This document shows positions 12,979 through 24,400 of a stretch of DNA of 64,000 nt, one piece after another. The notes beneath the pieces are model-generated. The model made no database searches and was not told where the DNA came from. It worked only from the letters and a program-made list of their open reading frames with translations. This stretch comes from Chlorops oryzae. Lineage: Eukaryota; Arthropoda; Insecta; Diptera; Chloropidae. Both the position numbers and the translations under genes were made by a program. Each line of letters opens with the position of its first letter. The stretch's first letter is position 1. The stretch covers positions 2,426,190-2,490,189 of the forward strand of contig CM035808.1 of NCBI GenBank assembly GCA_020466095.1, read 5' to 3'.

Positions 12979-13525
12979 CAGGGTGTTTCCCATACCGATG
13001 TACATCCGAAGGGTGGTGATAGAAGGGGTCAGACGAACCAAAAATTGTATTCCGCAAATGCACCCTTGAGGAGTTATAGGGCCTTAAAATTTTTAGGCAG
13101 TAAGTCGAGAAAAAAAATTCTCCCACGATAACGGTTCATCGTAGAAAAAAAACTGTTAACCGTTTTGAAAGCCAATTCTATGGGCTTTTAGGCAAAATTA
13201 AATTCATGGTAAGAATTTAAGCCATTGATGGTTAAATAAGCGGTCAAAGTCAAAAATTCTGAAAAAAATTCTAATTTTTTTTACTTTGGGAGCCATTTTG
13301 GTATGAAAAAGGTCCTATTAACACATACTTTTCTTAATTTTTTTCAAAATCCTCGATTAATTTACTTCAAATTTCTGGTACATATCTTATAATTTTTTTT
13401 TGATTTCACTTCAGGAAAAATAGGTTTTTAAAACACACTCATAAATTTTTTTTCTGCGTCTTATTTCAAAAAAGGATTTTTCATATTTGCTATGCTGAAT
13501 ACAAGTGATTATGGGAAACACCCTG
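12979..13525. mobile_element. TA-flanked TIR element, CAGGGTGTTTC family, copy 1
   Basis: Ends CAGGGTGTTTCCCATA and TATGGGAAACACCCTG are exact inverses with TA on both sides, as in mariner/Tc1-like elements. A second copy of the family, carrying nested insertions, is at 49194-50375. Non-coding. Confidence 0.85.
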
Positions 13526-13997
13526 TATATATTATAATTGCTATAGTGCTTAAAGATTGCCTAGTAAACACTTAATTCGAAATACATGTGTCCCAATAGT
13601 TCCCAATTTTCCCACGACTTAACTATTTTTGGACATAACTTCCAATTAGATTTTAAAACAATGACGCTCTCATATTTGAACTATCGAGCAAAAGCCACCA
13701 GAATATTGGGAATTTAAAATTTGTATTAAGATCTACAGGAAAGAATTCGATACAACCAGGTATTCGATACCAAAAGAAAACAATCGATGCCTTCGATCAT
13801 TTTCAGGCAAGACATCGAAACAATCGTTCGTTTTCCAGTTCTAGGAGAAATATCAACAACGAATTTATATAGAAATAAAGTCGAGCGCAGAATAAAATTA
13901 AAAGGACAAAAGTGTACATAGAGTTTGACACAATTCGAATTGCAATAGTTTAGGAGCCTATACAGTTGATATAAGTGCCAACAATCAAACATCCGAG

Positions 13998-14205
13998 GTA
14001 AGTAATTCCTGTTTTATTTTGTATTTATTCGAACTTATTGAAACAAAGAATTATTGAAAACAAAGGCGAGATTAAAATTTCGATAGTTTTGAGATTGATG
14101 ACTTTATTTGAAGGGTAGCGTCAAGTCTCTCCATGTATCCCAACAATGTCTTATGTTATATTCCCCCCTCTTTTCCCCTCTAAGAACGTACAGCAAACCT
14201 GCGAT
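13998..14205 (+). other. 5' UTR intron of the ILRUN homologue
   Basis: A GTAAGT donor follows CATCCGAG at 13997, and a pyrimidine-rich tract ending in CTCTAAG or GTACAG lies just before the ATG at 14206. This suggests a non-coding first exon ending at 13997, with transcription from somewhere before 13.9 kb. The start site itself was not identified. Confidence 0.55.
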
Positions 14206-15143
14206 ATGGATATAGAACAGAGCGAACAAATAAACGAGCAAAACCAAGCACAGCAAATGCAGTGTGAACCAGTTTTTGGGCCAAACGATTCGATACCATT
14301 CAATGGAGCAATCCCGTTACCAGCTCCTCCACCACCACCACCATCATCAGGGCCGATTTCCACACCAGCGCCAGCGGTTAAAAATCAATTTCCAGCGTCT
14401 ACAGTTCCAACTTCATCGTCGGATATAGAAATTGATTCATTGCTGTTACAGCAATTCAGTTGTCTTGGTACAACGGATCACGAAGATCTTGTTAAGCAAT
14501 TCCAGAGCCTAATGAACAACCAAATGAACGAAGACTCTGCTCGATTCTTTTTGGAGATGAGTAATTGGTAAGCTCTATATAAAAGTTGATCCTTTTGATT
14601 GTTACTATTCGTTTTTTTTTTTTTTTTGTTTGCAGGAACTTACAGACTGCTGTTGGTTGTTATCTAGATTTTTGCAATTTCCAATCATTGCCCTCAATGA
14701 AGATCATCGAACGATCTTGCACGAGTGCATATCAGAGTGCGTGGCGTTTACAAAACGATGGAACCGAAGACTGGCCGAGTGGCTGCTATTTAATGTCACC
14801 TAGTCAAAAGCAACGGATCGAGATTCCGAGTATAAAGCCAGGTGTATCTTGTGATATACTAGCAAATCTTCCTCCAGCACAGCCTCCAGCAGCCATAATG
14901 TGGCGTCTTTGTACACCCAACGGTTGGTATTTCGGAGGTAAGATGAACTGCTTCTCGCGAAGTATTCATCTATTCATGTACGTATATTTTTTTTTGCTTG
15001 CAGAAGCTCTGTGGATGATTCCGCCCGGTAGCAGTGATACCCAGGAAGATCTAGCTAATCGAATGTCACAGCTACGGACAGGCACAACGAAATTGGAAGA
15101 TTTTCCCCAAGCAAACGTTGTGATATCGGTGAATATGGAATGA
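14206..15143 (+). CDS. ILRUN: ILRUN / C6orf106 homologue (NBR1-like domain protein)
   Basis: Three exons (14206-14567, 14636-14937, 15004-15143) join in phase through 68- and 66-bp introns with GTAAG donors and CAG acceptors to give 267 aa; human ILRUN is about 298. The N-terminus is Gln- and Pro-rich (a PPPPPP run near residue 45). A UBA-like helical segment follows (DIEIDSLLLQQFSCLGTTDHEDLVKQF...SARFFLEMSNWNLQTAVGCYLDF). The second half is the NBR1-like beta domain (SAYQSAWRLQNDGTEDWPSGCYL, then MWRLCTPNGWYFGG and LWMIPPGS). In vertebrates ILRUN binds CBP/p300 and IRF3 and dampens inflammatory transcription; the fly role is not established here. The start is the ATG of MDIEQ, because an upstream in-frame ATG at 14146 would lie in the 5' UTR intron. 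Confidence 0.93.
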
Positions 15144-15696
15144 TAGAGCATTTTTGGGCGATATGTATACCGGGGACCGTAAATAATAGTTAATGAAATA
15201 TCACTCAAAAAAAAAAAATAAGAAAAATAAGAAAAAGAAAAGAAAAAACTCTAAAGAAGGAAATAAGTAGAAACCATTTAATTGCAGCATTTTCACCCTT
15301 GTGTCTCCACATCTTCGTTACAAAAGGGCAAAAGGCGGGGGAAAAAAAAAACAATAATTTGTGCTAAAAAAAAACAAAATATCGTTGCGGTTCCTGATAT
15401 ATACAGGATTGTCATTGTTGCTATTGTGCTATTTTATTTTTGTGTTTTATATTTTTGTATGGGGTACACAATTGGAAGTTTTTACTCTAAGATGCGTTTA
15501 AAATTAACAAACATACACACATATTGTTTTACAAAAAAAAAAAAACACCATATAATTTTGATCTTTGGACACGTTAAGCTGTCATTTATGAATTCGTCTT
15601 CTTTTCAAATTTTGAAATTTTCGAATACTAAACAAAATACTGTAAAGCTAAATTGAGTAACGTAAAATAGATCAGTTATATTAGTGTATATTTATA

Positions 15697-15702
15697 AATA
15701 AA
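15697..15702 (+). terminator. Poly(A) signal for the ILRUN homologue
   Basis: An AATAAA about 550 bp after the stop, followed by a T-rich stretch; the best candidate in the 3' UTR. Confidence 0.6.
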
Positions 15703-15790
15703 GTTTTATTTACAATCAGTAACACTTGCTTAGTTTCACTGCGACGGAATTTTTTTCTTTTGTTAAATGTAAAAAGATTATTTGAATAAT

Positions 15791-15903
15791 TTCTTGCAAA
15801 TATTCAATGCATTAAAACGTATGAAACCAGTTTCAATCAACTGTGCTTTTGGTTTTAACTGGTTTCATATATTTGCATCTGTTGAATATTTGCAGAAATT
15901 CCT
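15791..15903. repeat. Long imperfect hairpin (about 110 nt)
   Basis: The left arm contains TTGCAAATATTCA and ATGAAACCAGTT; the right arm holds their complements AACTGGTTTCAT and TGAATATTTGCA, with a loop of roughly 20 nt. The stem is ~45 bp with a few mismatches. It may be a MITE remnant or a transcribed hairpin. Confidence 0.6.
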
Positions 15904-16180
15904 GTGCAGCAGGCATTCGTGCTCAATTGGAAACCAGGCATTTATCCATAATTGAGATTTAAAAATCTATTTTTCAGTACTGAAATGCCTGTGTTAGTTG
16001 ATTTTATTAAAAAAAAAAACTAAATGAAAATAATTGAGACTTTTGACTATTTGAAAATAAGAAGAATATAATACATTTTGTATATTTTATCACTTTGAGT
16101 TCTTCAAATTACTAACTTGATCAATAGAAAATGATCGCATTTTAATCAATTTCAAAAGAAAAATATATAGTTTTTCTTAA

Positions 16181-16826
16181 GGGGGTCTTCTCATTGAGCA
16201 ACTTTTTTTTTCGACTTTTTTTTTTTTGCATTTAATTTATAGCTTGGGTATTTGTGAATGCCCTAAAAGGATTTTTTGAAATTCGAAATAGTTTAAAGAA
16301 ATTTTTTAAGCCTTCTTGTCGAAAGTCTGCGCTAAAACGAGTAATTTTTAGCGTTGCTTCAAACTTTAAACGATTTCATCGAAACCACGGTTTTTCGAAC
16401 TGGCGGCCATGATATCTCCAGTTCAACTGAACCGATTTTCATGAAACAAAGTGGAATCGACGCAGAATTGTCACCATTCTCGGTGAACCTCGACCATAAT
16501 TTAAAAAATTTTTACATTTTTTTTTTACACTAAACTAAAAAAAAACGAAATTGAAATTTTTTATTGAAATGCAATTTTTCAAATAAAAAATCAAAAATTA
16601 AGCTTGAGGTTCACCTAGAATTACATCTATACTGATTATAACCCATTTTTTTTCCATTTCGACGCTCCGAGACCCGGAATCTGCCGCCGTGACGCTTTTT
16701 TTCAACACACAACTTTGAAGTCTCATTACTTTTTGAACAGCCCACGTATCGAGGCAAAAAATTTTTTTTTTACTTTGAAACCTTTTGTAATACAATAAAT
16801 TAAAAAGCTTTTCAATTATTCTTGTT
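16181..16826. mobile_element. TTAA-flanked TIR element, copy 2, right end lost
   Basis: Starts TTAA|GGGGGTCTTCTCATTGA and follows the 8408-9142 copy for its whole length, with many small deletions. It stops before the last ~80 bp, so the right TIR is missing. Confidence 0.8.
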
Positions 16827-17648
16827 GCTATTTAAAGTATATTATGTTATTTTGAAGAAATTGTGTTCCAAAACTTTAATAGGATATTTCAATAAAGAAA
16901 TCATAACACCTTTTAAAGTGAACCTTTATCGCACATGAACCCAAATATGGTCTTTGATAAAAAAAATTTTTTTAAACCCAATCAAAGGTACTTTTTAACG
17001 AAAAACTATTTACTGCGAAAAATAATTTTTTAATATATCATGCTGTAAAGGGTTAAAAAAGCCAATTAGAACGAAACAATTTTTGTTGACTTATTTAACC
17101 CTTTCGCGCCCGAAATTGTTTATGAGCAACATTCGAACGTCCTCTGTTCAATTGATTTATAATTAAATTTGCTTAAAATCGTTATTAATTTTTGATTTTC
17201 AAACGAAAAAATTTTTATTTTTCTTAATTGAAAACATTTGTTAAGTTTTTCGAAACTAATCCGTCAAAATTACATTAAATTCGACTAAGATGTCGTCACG
17301 ATTAGTAAGCAGTTAAATTCTCTCCAAATCTATAGTTCAGTGATGCCAGACTTTTCGGACAAAAACACCCCCTGTTTTCAAAAACGAAAACCTCACGAAA
17401 ATACTTACGATTTTTGAAACACTGGACGATTTCAAAGCCAACATTACAAGCAAACACAACAATTTAGAGCCTAGTTGCGACTACGCCTTGGTTCTATATG
17501 ATGTGTAAATTTGTATTATTTATGGGTTTTATCTCGTTGGACATGGAAATCTGTCGATAGTTTCGATGATAGACAGTTTCGATCATTCAATTAATCGATA
17601 ATTCCAATAATAGATCATTTCGATAATCGAAAGCGGACATGTTTAGGA
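16827..17648. other. Intergenic, no gene seen
   Basis: Contains opposing piggyBac-like tips (AAAGGG|TTAA near 17050, TTAA|CCCTTTCGCG near 17097) that probably belong to two decayed MITEs. ATCGATA-type motifs cluster at 17550-17640. Confidence 0.35.
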
Positions 17649-18213
17649 CAGGGTTGGAACTTTACTGCAATTGCAGTAGATCTACTGGGGTTTTTTTTTG
17701 AAATTTTTGACATCTATTGTGACACTGCGAAAAGCTTAAAATCTACTGCGATTTTCGTCCGTGGTGTCACTCGATTTTTTTTTGTCAAACCAAACTCCCA
17801 ACGATAACTACCAAAAAAGTACCAATTTTGGCTATAAATTATCAACACCGCAATTCTATTTGTAACAAAGATACTATTGTTATCCTTGTTTAACATCTTG
17901 GATTTTCCATTGAAGCTTATATGTCGCGATATTAACAGTTTGACAGCTGATATAACAGAAAAAAATCTTGCCAAAAATCTTCGCTTCACATTGGAAGACG
18001 CGCAATATGGAGAAATATTTTCATGAAATGTACTTTTTGTTTATTTTTTCTTTTTATTTGAAAAGAAAATAGAAAATAATATTTTATATGTAAATAATAT
18101 TTTTTTATAAAAAAAAGATTTGTAATGATTTTTATTTACTGCGCAAAATTCAAATCTACTGCCCTTTTGTGTTAAAACTGCTGCACTTTCTTCTTGGCCA
18201 GGTTCCAACCCTG
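17649..18213. mobile_element. hAT MITE, CAGGGTTGGAAC family (565 bp)
   Basis: Ends CAGGGTTGGAAC and GTTCCAACCCTG are exact inverses. Flanks GTTTAGGA (17641-17648) and ATTTAGGA (18214-18221) match at 7 of 8 positions. It lies ~260 bp upstream of the hop start codon, so it may abut the promoter. Confidence 0.85.
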
Positions 18214-18304
18214 ATTTAGGAATCTTCTCATTTAAAAAAAAGCCCTCTTTATTGCCACCAGAACCACCATTCAAAATCTAAAATCAGTGCCAACCAATCA
18301 AAAC

Positions 18305-18312
18305 TATCGATA
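18305..18312. promoter_or_regulatory. DRE-like promoter motif upstream of hop
   Basis: An exact TATCGATA, the DREF-binding element of many Drosophila housekeeping promoters, sits 162 bp before the hop ATG. Further CATCGA/ATCGAT half-matches follow to 18380. Function is inferred from motif and position only. Confidence 0.45.
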
Positions 18313-18473
18313 GCTTGCCAAAAACCATCGACGGTTTCGATAGTTTGAAACCATCGCTAGAATCGATATTGCTATCGCCAGCTCTAGCTTGTAGTATTGT
18401 GTGCTATTTAGAATTTAGAAAAAAAAACGAAGAAAAAAAAAGCCCAATTTGAAAATGCATCCTTTTTGCGGCG

Positions 18474-21400
18474 ATGCTTAATCTAGTTGAATCGCATGCA
18501 AAGAACAGTGAGAAAATGAATTCGAATTCCGGAACGACTTACACAACAATGACTTCGTTGGGAAATGATGGAGGATGGTCGTCGATTGAGAATTCTTCAA
18601 CATTAAACGATGAGTGCTACGGTTCCATTAGTTCTCGGAGCTCGGGAAATTCCACAACGGAAAATATGCAACCAATCACGGTAAAGTTCACTTTGCTCTA
18701 GCCATTTTTTTTATTTAGTTGTAGTTCTTGTTGTTATTGTTATTGTTGTTATTTGCGCTGTGTCGTCGTTTGAGTTCTGTATTATCATAAATTTGAATAT
18801 TTCAGTATCTGGATACTGAAAGCAGCAGCGATCCGAATGTAGGAAAAGCAAAAATTTTCGATTACTGTCTCAATGAATTCGTTGAACATCGTCAGAGCCT
18901 CAAAGTGCCGACGACGACGACGACGACGACGTGCGAGGATATTTGCATTGATTTTTGCCGTCGTTTAAATATTCTGCCAACGACACGTCTTCTATTCGGA
19001 ATTAGAGTTTACGATTCGAGCAATGAATGGATACCGCCAGGAGAACAATTAAAATCGAATATACGCTATTGTTTTCGTATGCGCTTCAAGGTTCCATCGT
19101 TGGACACGCAATTACAGATTTTGGATCCACAATCGTACGAGTATCTGTATCGGCAGATGCGCCATGATATGCTAAGAGAGAATATACCCGAAATACGCTA
19201 TCCAAATAAGAAGGACAATGTAGTTGGTTTGGGCGTCGTCGATATGTATATTGATGAGCTGGAAGGTCGTGATACCCCCGAACGTATTATATCGAATTAC
19301 AAACGCTATTTACCGCGATCTTTGATAAAAGCGCATAAGGTTTTTGTTAAGCCGAAAATATGGAATAGCTATAGGCAATTTAATCGTAAGAATATCGATT
19401 TGGCATGGCTTAAATGGAACTATGTGCACGAGGTGAATGATTTGGCTGTGAGCTATTTGACAGAGATTTACACAGCGTATGTTGCGAACATTCCCGATGA
19501 TGATGATGATGATGATAATGCCAGTAACGGGACACTTGTGAACGGTGGTGGTGGTGGTGGTATGAGAGGAGGCTCCGACGAAATGGGTGTACATGTATAT
19601 GTTAAGATCGATTTGGATGAAACTGCCGAGCCTAGTCTTAAAATAGCTCGGATTGCAGCGGAGGAGAAACGAAAGGTATTATTGATTATTTTCATTAAAA
19701 AAAAATTGAGAGGGCTTTTCCATTAGTTCAATTTTCATTTATATTTATATTTATATTTAAATATTTCCAGTGGATGCTCATCGGTACTCTTAATAATATT
19801 TACGCATTATTGGTGGATAGTAATAACATTGCTAAGCTTGAAGTTGTTGGTTTACCTCACGCCTATCGCATGAAATTCGAGCACGAATGTGACTTGAAAT
19901 CGTTTATTACGTATTTGGCTGGATACATAAGGTACGTGTTATAGCTGAAGCTATGTCTAGAGTTCTAAGTAGTTGTAAATATAAATTTAATAATGTAAAT
20001 AAACATAGCTTATGTTCTCCTTGTTATGGGACAGAACTATCTGGATTGTCTCGGATATGTTAAGATTTATATTATTATTTTTAGGCTACAAAAGCACCAC
20101 TATCTGAAAGTTCTCTTCTAAAGCCTATGCTTCCTTAGGGGCATGGTATGGTTTTAAAAAATTTTTTGTTTTTTTTTTTTTTTTTTTTTTTTCTGAATGT
20201 ACAACATTTCAAGAGTATTGTGTAAAAATTCCAAGTAAATCGTACTAAAACTAAAGGAGATACAGCGATTCAAGTGAGTGGACCTTAGTGTAAAAAGTGT
20301 AGAAAAAAAAATTTCAAATCGATTTTGTGGAAAACGACTTTTTTGAAGTCCGTGAACACGATGCTGCAAAATCTACTTGACCGATCGTTTTAAAAATTTT
20401 TTTCAATTATTATACACATAAATCAACAGGTATCGCCGTGGCCCTTTTTTTTTTTTTTTTTTTCCTATTTTAAAATAATAAAGTAACCTCAATTTTTAAG
20501 CGAAAATCGCGTTTTTGACTTCAAAACGCTACCAAAAAAAAAAAAAAAATTATTAAAAAAAATAGGGCCACGGCGATACCTCGGGATACAAATTACCTTT
20601 TAAAAACATGTTTCCTTTTTTTTTTCGGATGAACCGCTAACTTCTAATCATGTTCACGGCAAACCAACTTTTTTTCGAGGAGCCTCCGGAGAATCGATAC
20701 CACGTATTTATCTATCGATAATTTCAATTTTTTTTTTTTCCCCAAATACACTTAATAAGCATAACTACAACATGTATATGAAGAAAATAAACCAACATTA
20801 TTCATGTCTCCAAAAAAAAATCATGAAAACATGCCTTTTTTCGGGTTTAAAACCATACCTTGCCCTTAGGGAAGATTGAGGCTGCTCAATAATTCTCTTG
20901 TGGACTCAGTGTGCTTGCTCTTAGAGACGTGAGTCTAAGCGGGACATGCTCCCATGTTTCCTGCTCTGACTTCCAAAGCCTACAGAGATCTTCATTTACC
21001 ATTTATCATTTACCTAAATGGACTTCTCTTATAACTATTTTGGATGACTAAATGTATACATATACAATGACAATCACACTTTCTTGCTTTTTCTTTCAGG
21101 TTGACCTGCAAATGGATGTCGGATATTTGTTGCCAATACAAGACACCGTCGTTGATGTTTCTCAACAGATACCACATTCATGGCCCCATAGGGTAAATTG
21201 TGGATTTTCACATTTTCGAACTATATCTAACTATAACTTCTAAAATATTTTTAGCGGAAACTTTTCATATGCGAAAATACGAGAGAAACGGGACGAGTGT
21301 GGACGTTATCTGATAAGGCAATGCGAAAAGGAATACGATACTTACTACATTGACATAAATACAAGAATGTATGTTAAAAAGTAGAAATCTTCATGGTAAA

Positions 21401-24400
21401 AATGTTTGAAAATTTCTTCTTTTTTTATACCTTAGAGCGATTGATAACGAAGATTTGAATCGAAAAAGCTGTAAAACAGAAACCTTTAAAATCTCAAGAG
21501 ATGCAACGAAATTTGTATTGCATATAGATAATAACATGGTGCCATTCGACGATCCAATGAGTCTAGCGAAATTCATTCCTGCCGATACAGAAGTTCGAAA
21601 TCGTATAAGGCCGTCCGAATATGGTAAAATCGCTTGGGAACAATAAATATTTATTAATATGTATAATTATTTATTTTTTAAATGTTCTCTTTCGAACCAG
21701 ATCAACCGCCAATATTGTTAATTTGTTTGTCCAAAAAACTGCAATCTCAAAAGACTGATCTTGAGTTGACGGAAATGCAACTTCAGCATAAACGCGTCCA
21801 AATTTTCGATCCGAAAATCGATTTGCAGTACTACAAAAGTAAGTTCATTTTAATTACGGTTCATTACTTTTTCAAACCTCAAATTGAATTTATGAATTCT
21901 TTTCATTTCCTCATTTAATTTTTTTTTTTAGATTCGACGCGAAGTTGTGACAATGGAAAAATGCTTAAAGTGCGCGCTGATTGGATACAGGGTCAAAGAT
22001 TAAAAGATATAATGGTCACACTTAAAGTTTTGAAAGATCACAAGGACTTTCAGGTAATCAGAATTTTCAAGTTAGCCAATGGATGTACACTAGAGCGGAT
22101 CAAATTTTAAGTACGTATTCCTATAGCAGAATAGTATTCTGCGAACAATTTTGAACAATAATGCCCAAGAAAGCATAGGACAAAAGTGAATTTCGTCTAG
22201 CCGGATTTGCAAAAATCGGTTTTTATATCGTTTTTAAGTAAATTATTGTCGGTCTTTATCCATTAAAACCTCTCAAAAAGTAGAAAAACTATAACCCCTA
22301 TATCTCTTAAAAGTAAAACAACTAAAAAAAATTGCAATATTTTATTGAAGAAACCTTCTAAAATGCATTATTTCTGTTTGTTTTTCAAGCAAAAATTTTT
22401 GTTGTTGCATGTGCCTAAAAATATGCTAAGATTATCTTAGTGAGATATAAAACCAAATTGATTTAAAATTTCCCATACTATTTGTAGCATATTTATAGGC
22501 ATATTTCAGGTCGACCTTCTTTCGAAAATCCGGCGAAACAAACTTCAAATTTTGACCTATAGTTGATTGGGTATTCTTGCTTAGAAAAAATCCTAGAATC
22601 ATGCCGTCCACAGTGCTCAAATATATAAAGAGCCTAAGGATAGATAATTAAGACAACCCTGGGGGTAGCACAATTGATTCATTATGGGTCGCGGTGCGCA
22701 CAGAGCCCCCATCTAATAATAATAATAATAATAATAATGCCTTGCTATAGGATTTGGCACTTTTTTTTTTTTTTGTCGAACAATTTGATCCGCTCTAATG
22801 TACACCAAACTTCCCAACGAATACCTTTGAGACATTATCCATTATCGAAATGAACTGAATTCCAATATTGGAAATAGTTTGTTCTAGCATTTTTGGAACA
22901 TTATCCAATTAATTGATGATTTTTTTCAGGACTTTATGAAGCTGGCGAACTGTTGGAGTAAAATTTATTCACCGCATTTTTTGAAACTTTATGGACTGAC
23001 ACTTTCCACACCGCATACAATGGTTATGGAATACGCTCCATACGGACCACTTAATCAGTTCTTGTTGCGCTTACAAGATAAAGCTTCGATATCGATGCTT
23101 TTAGATATCGTTTATGATTTGATCAGAAGCATTGTTTACTTGGTGAGAGTTTTGCACATTAAATGAGAAGAAAAAGAATTCAACAAAAAATTTTATATCG
23201 CCCACTTTTAGCGGAAAATCAATATGGTTCACGGCTACATACGTTGTGAGAATCTATTTGTCACTAAATTCAATCCACAAACACATTTTTTAGTCGCAAA
23301 ATTAGGTGATCCTGGTCTTTCGCGATCGTATACAGCACAAGAGTAAGTGTTTTAAAAAGAGATTTCTAATTTTAGGATAATATATCCTAAATAATTTATT
23401 TATGATGATATTTTGTTAGCTTTTTTTTCGATAATATTTTGAAGAAGTAAATAAGGTCCGAGGTTCGATTCCCAGCACAGGCGAAACCGAGTGTAATGTT
23501 CCAAACCTAGCATTAGTTTTTCAAAAAAAATCGCATGTTAGGCATAAGAAGCAAACACTCGACACAAACACAATTAAAACCGCTCGTGGTATCACCAATG
23601 GTCATCGTATATAATGGCCTAAGTGGCAGTCCACGTTCAATTTCATGACATTACATAAGAGTGGATAATTTTCTTGAAAGCATCATAAGACAGTTCTCTA
23701 CATTAGTAAATTTTCCTACTCATTTTGTTTTCCTTTCCAGCCTTCCATGGATACCTCTCGAATATTACTCCAATCTAGATGGAGTTAAAAAGGATCACAA
23801 CGCCGAAGCTTGGGCCTTCGCGACAACAGTATGGGAAATATTTGCACGTGGGAACGCCGTACCTAAACGCACGCAAAAACAATTGAATCAAGAATATATA
23901 CGAACTGGTGCCATACTATCAATACCCAGTCCAGATTGTCCCGATGAAGTCTATGATATTATAATGGATGGCTGGAGTCGAGATCAAGAATGCCGTTTCA
24001 ATTTCCATGAATTTTTAAGTCGAATTAATGCATTAAAAGGCCGTTACAGCGCTAGCATTCCTGAAGCATCATCATCATCAACAACAATACCTGCGTCTCT
24101 GTTATTGGAACAGTCAAACGAAGACCAAAACGGTCGAATCGAAGAGTGCTAATGGAAATCTATAACTAGAAAAAACAATTAAATATGTACCTAAGTAATT
24201 ATTATTGATGATGTGAAAAATAATGCGAAATTTTTCCATTACAGTCGAAGGTTTCAATGACGACAGTGAATGTGTTACATCGGTCGGAGTCTCCTGCTTG
24301 GGCAAGAAACATAATTATTTCAGTAAAATAAATTCTGTACTCGAAGCACCATTTGGAAAGCTAGTATGGAAGAAGGTGATTGGCGAAGGACACTACGGTA

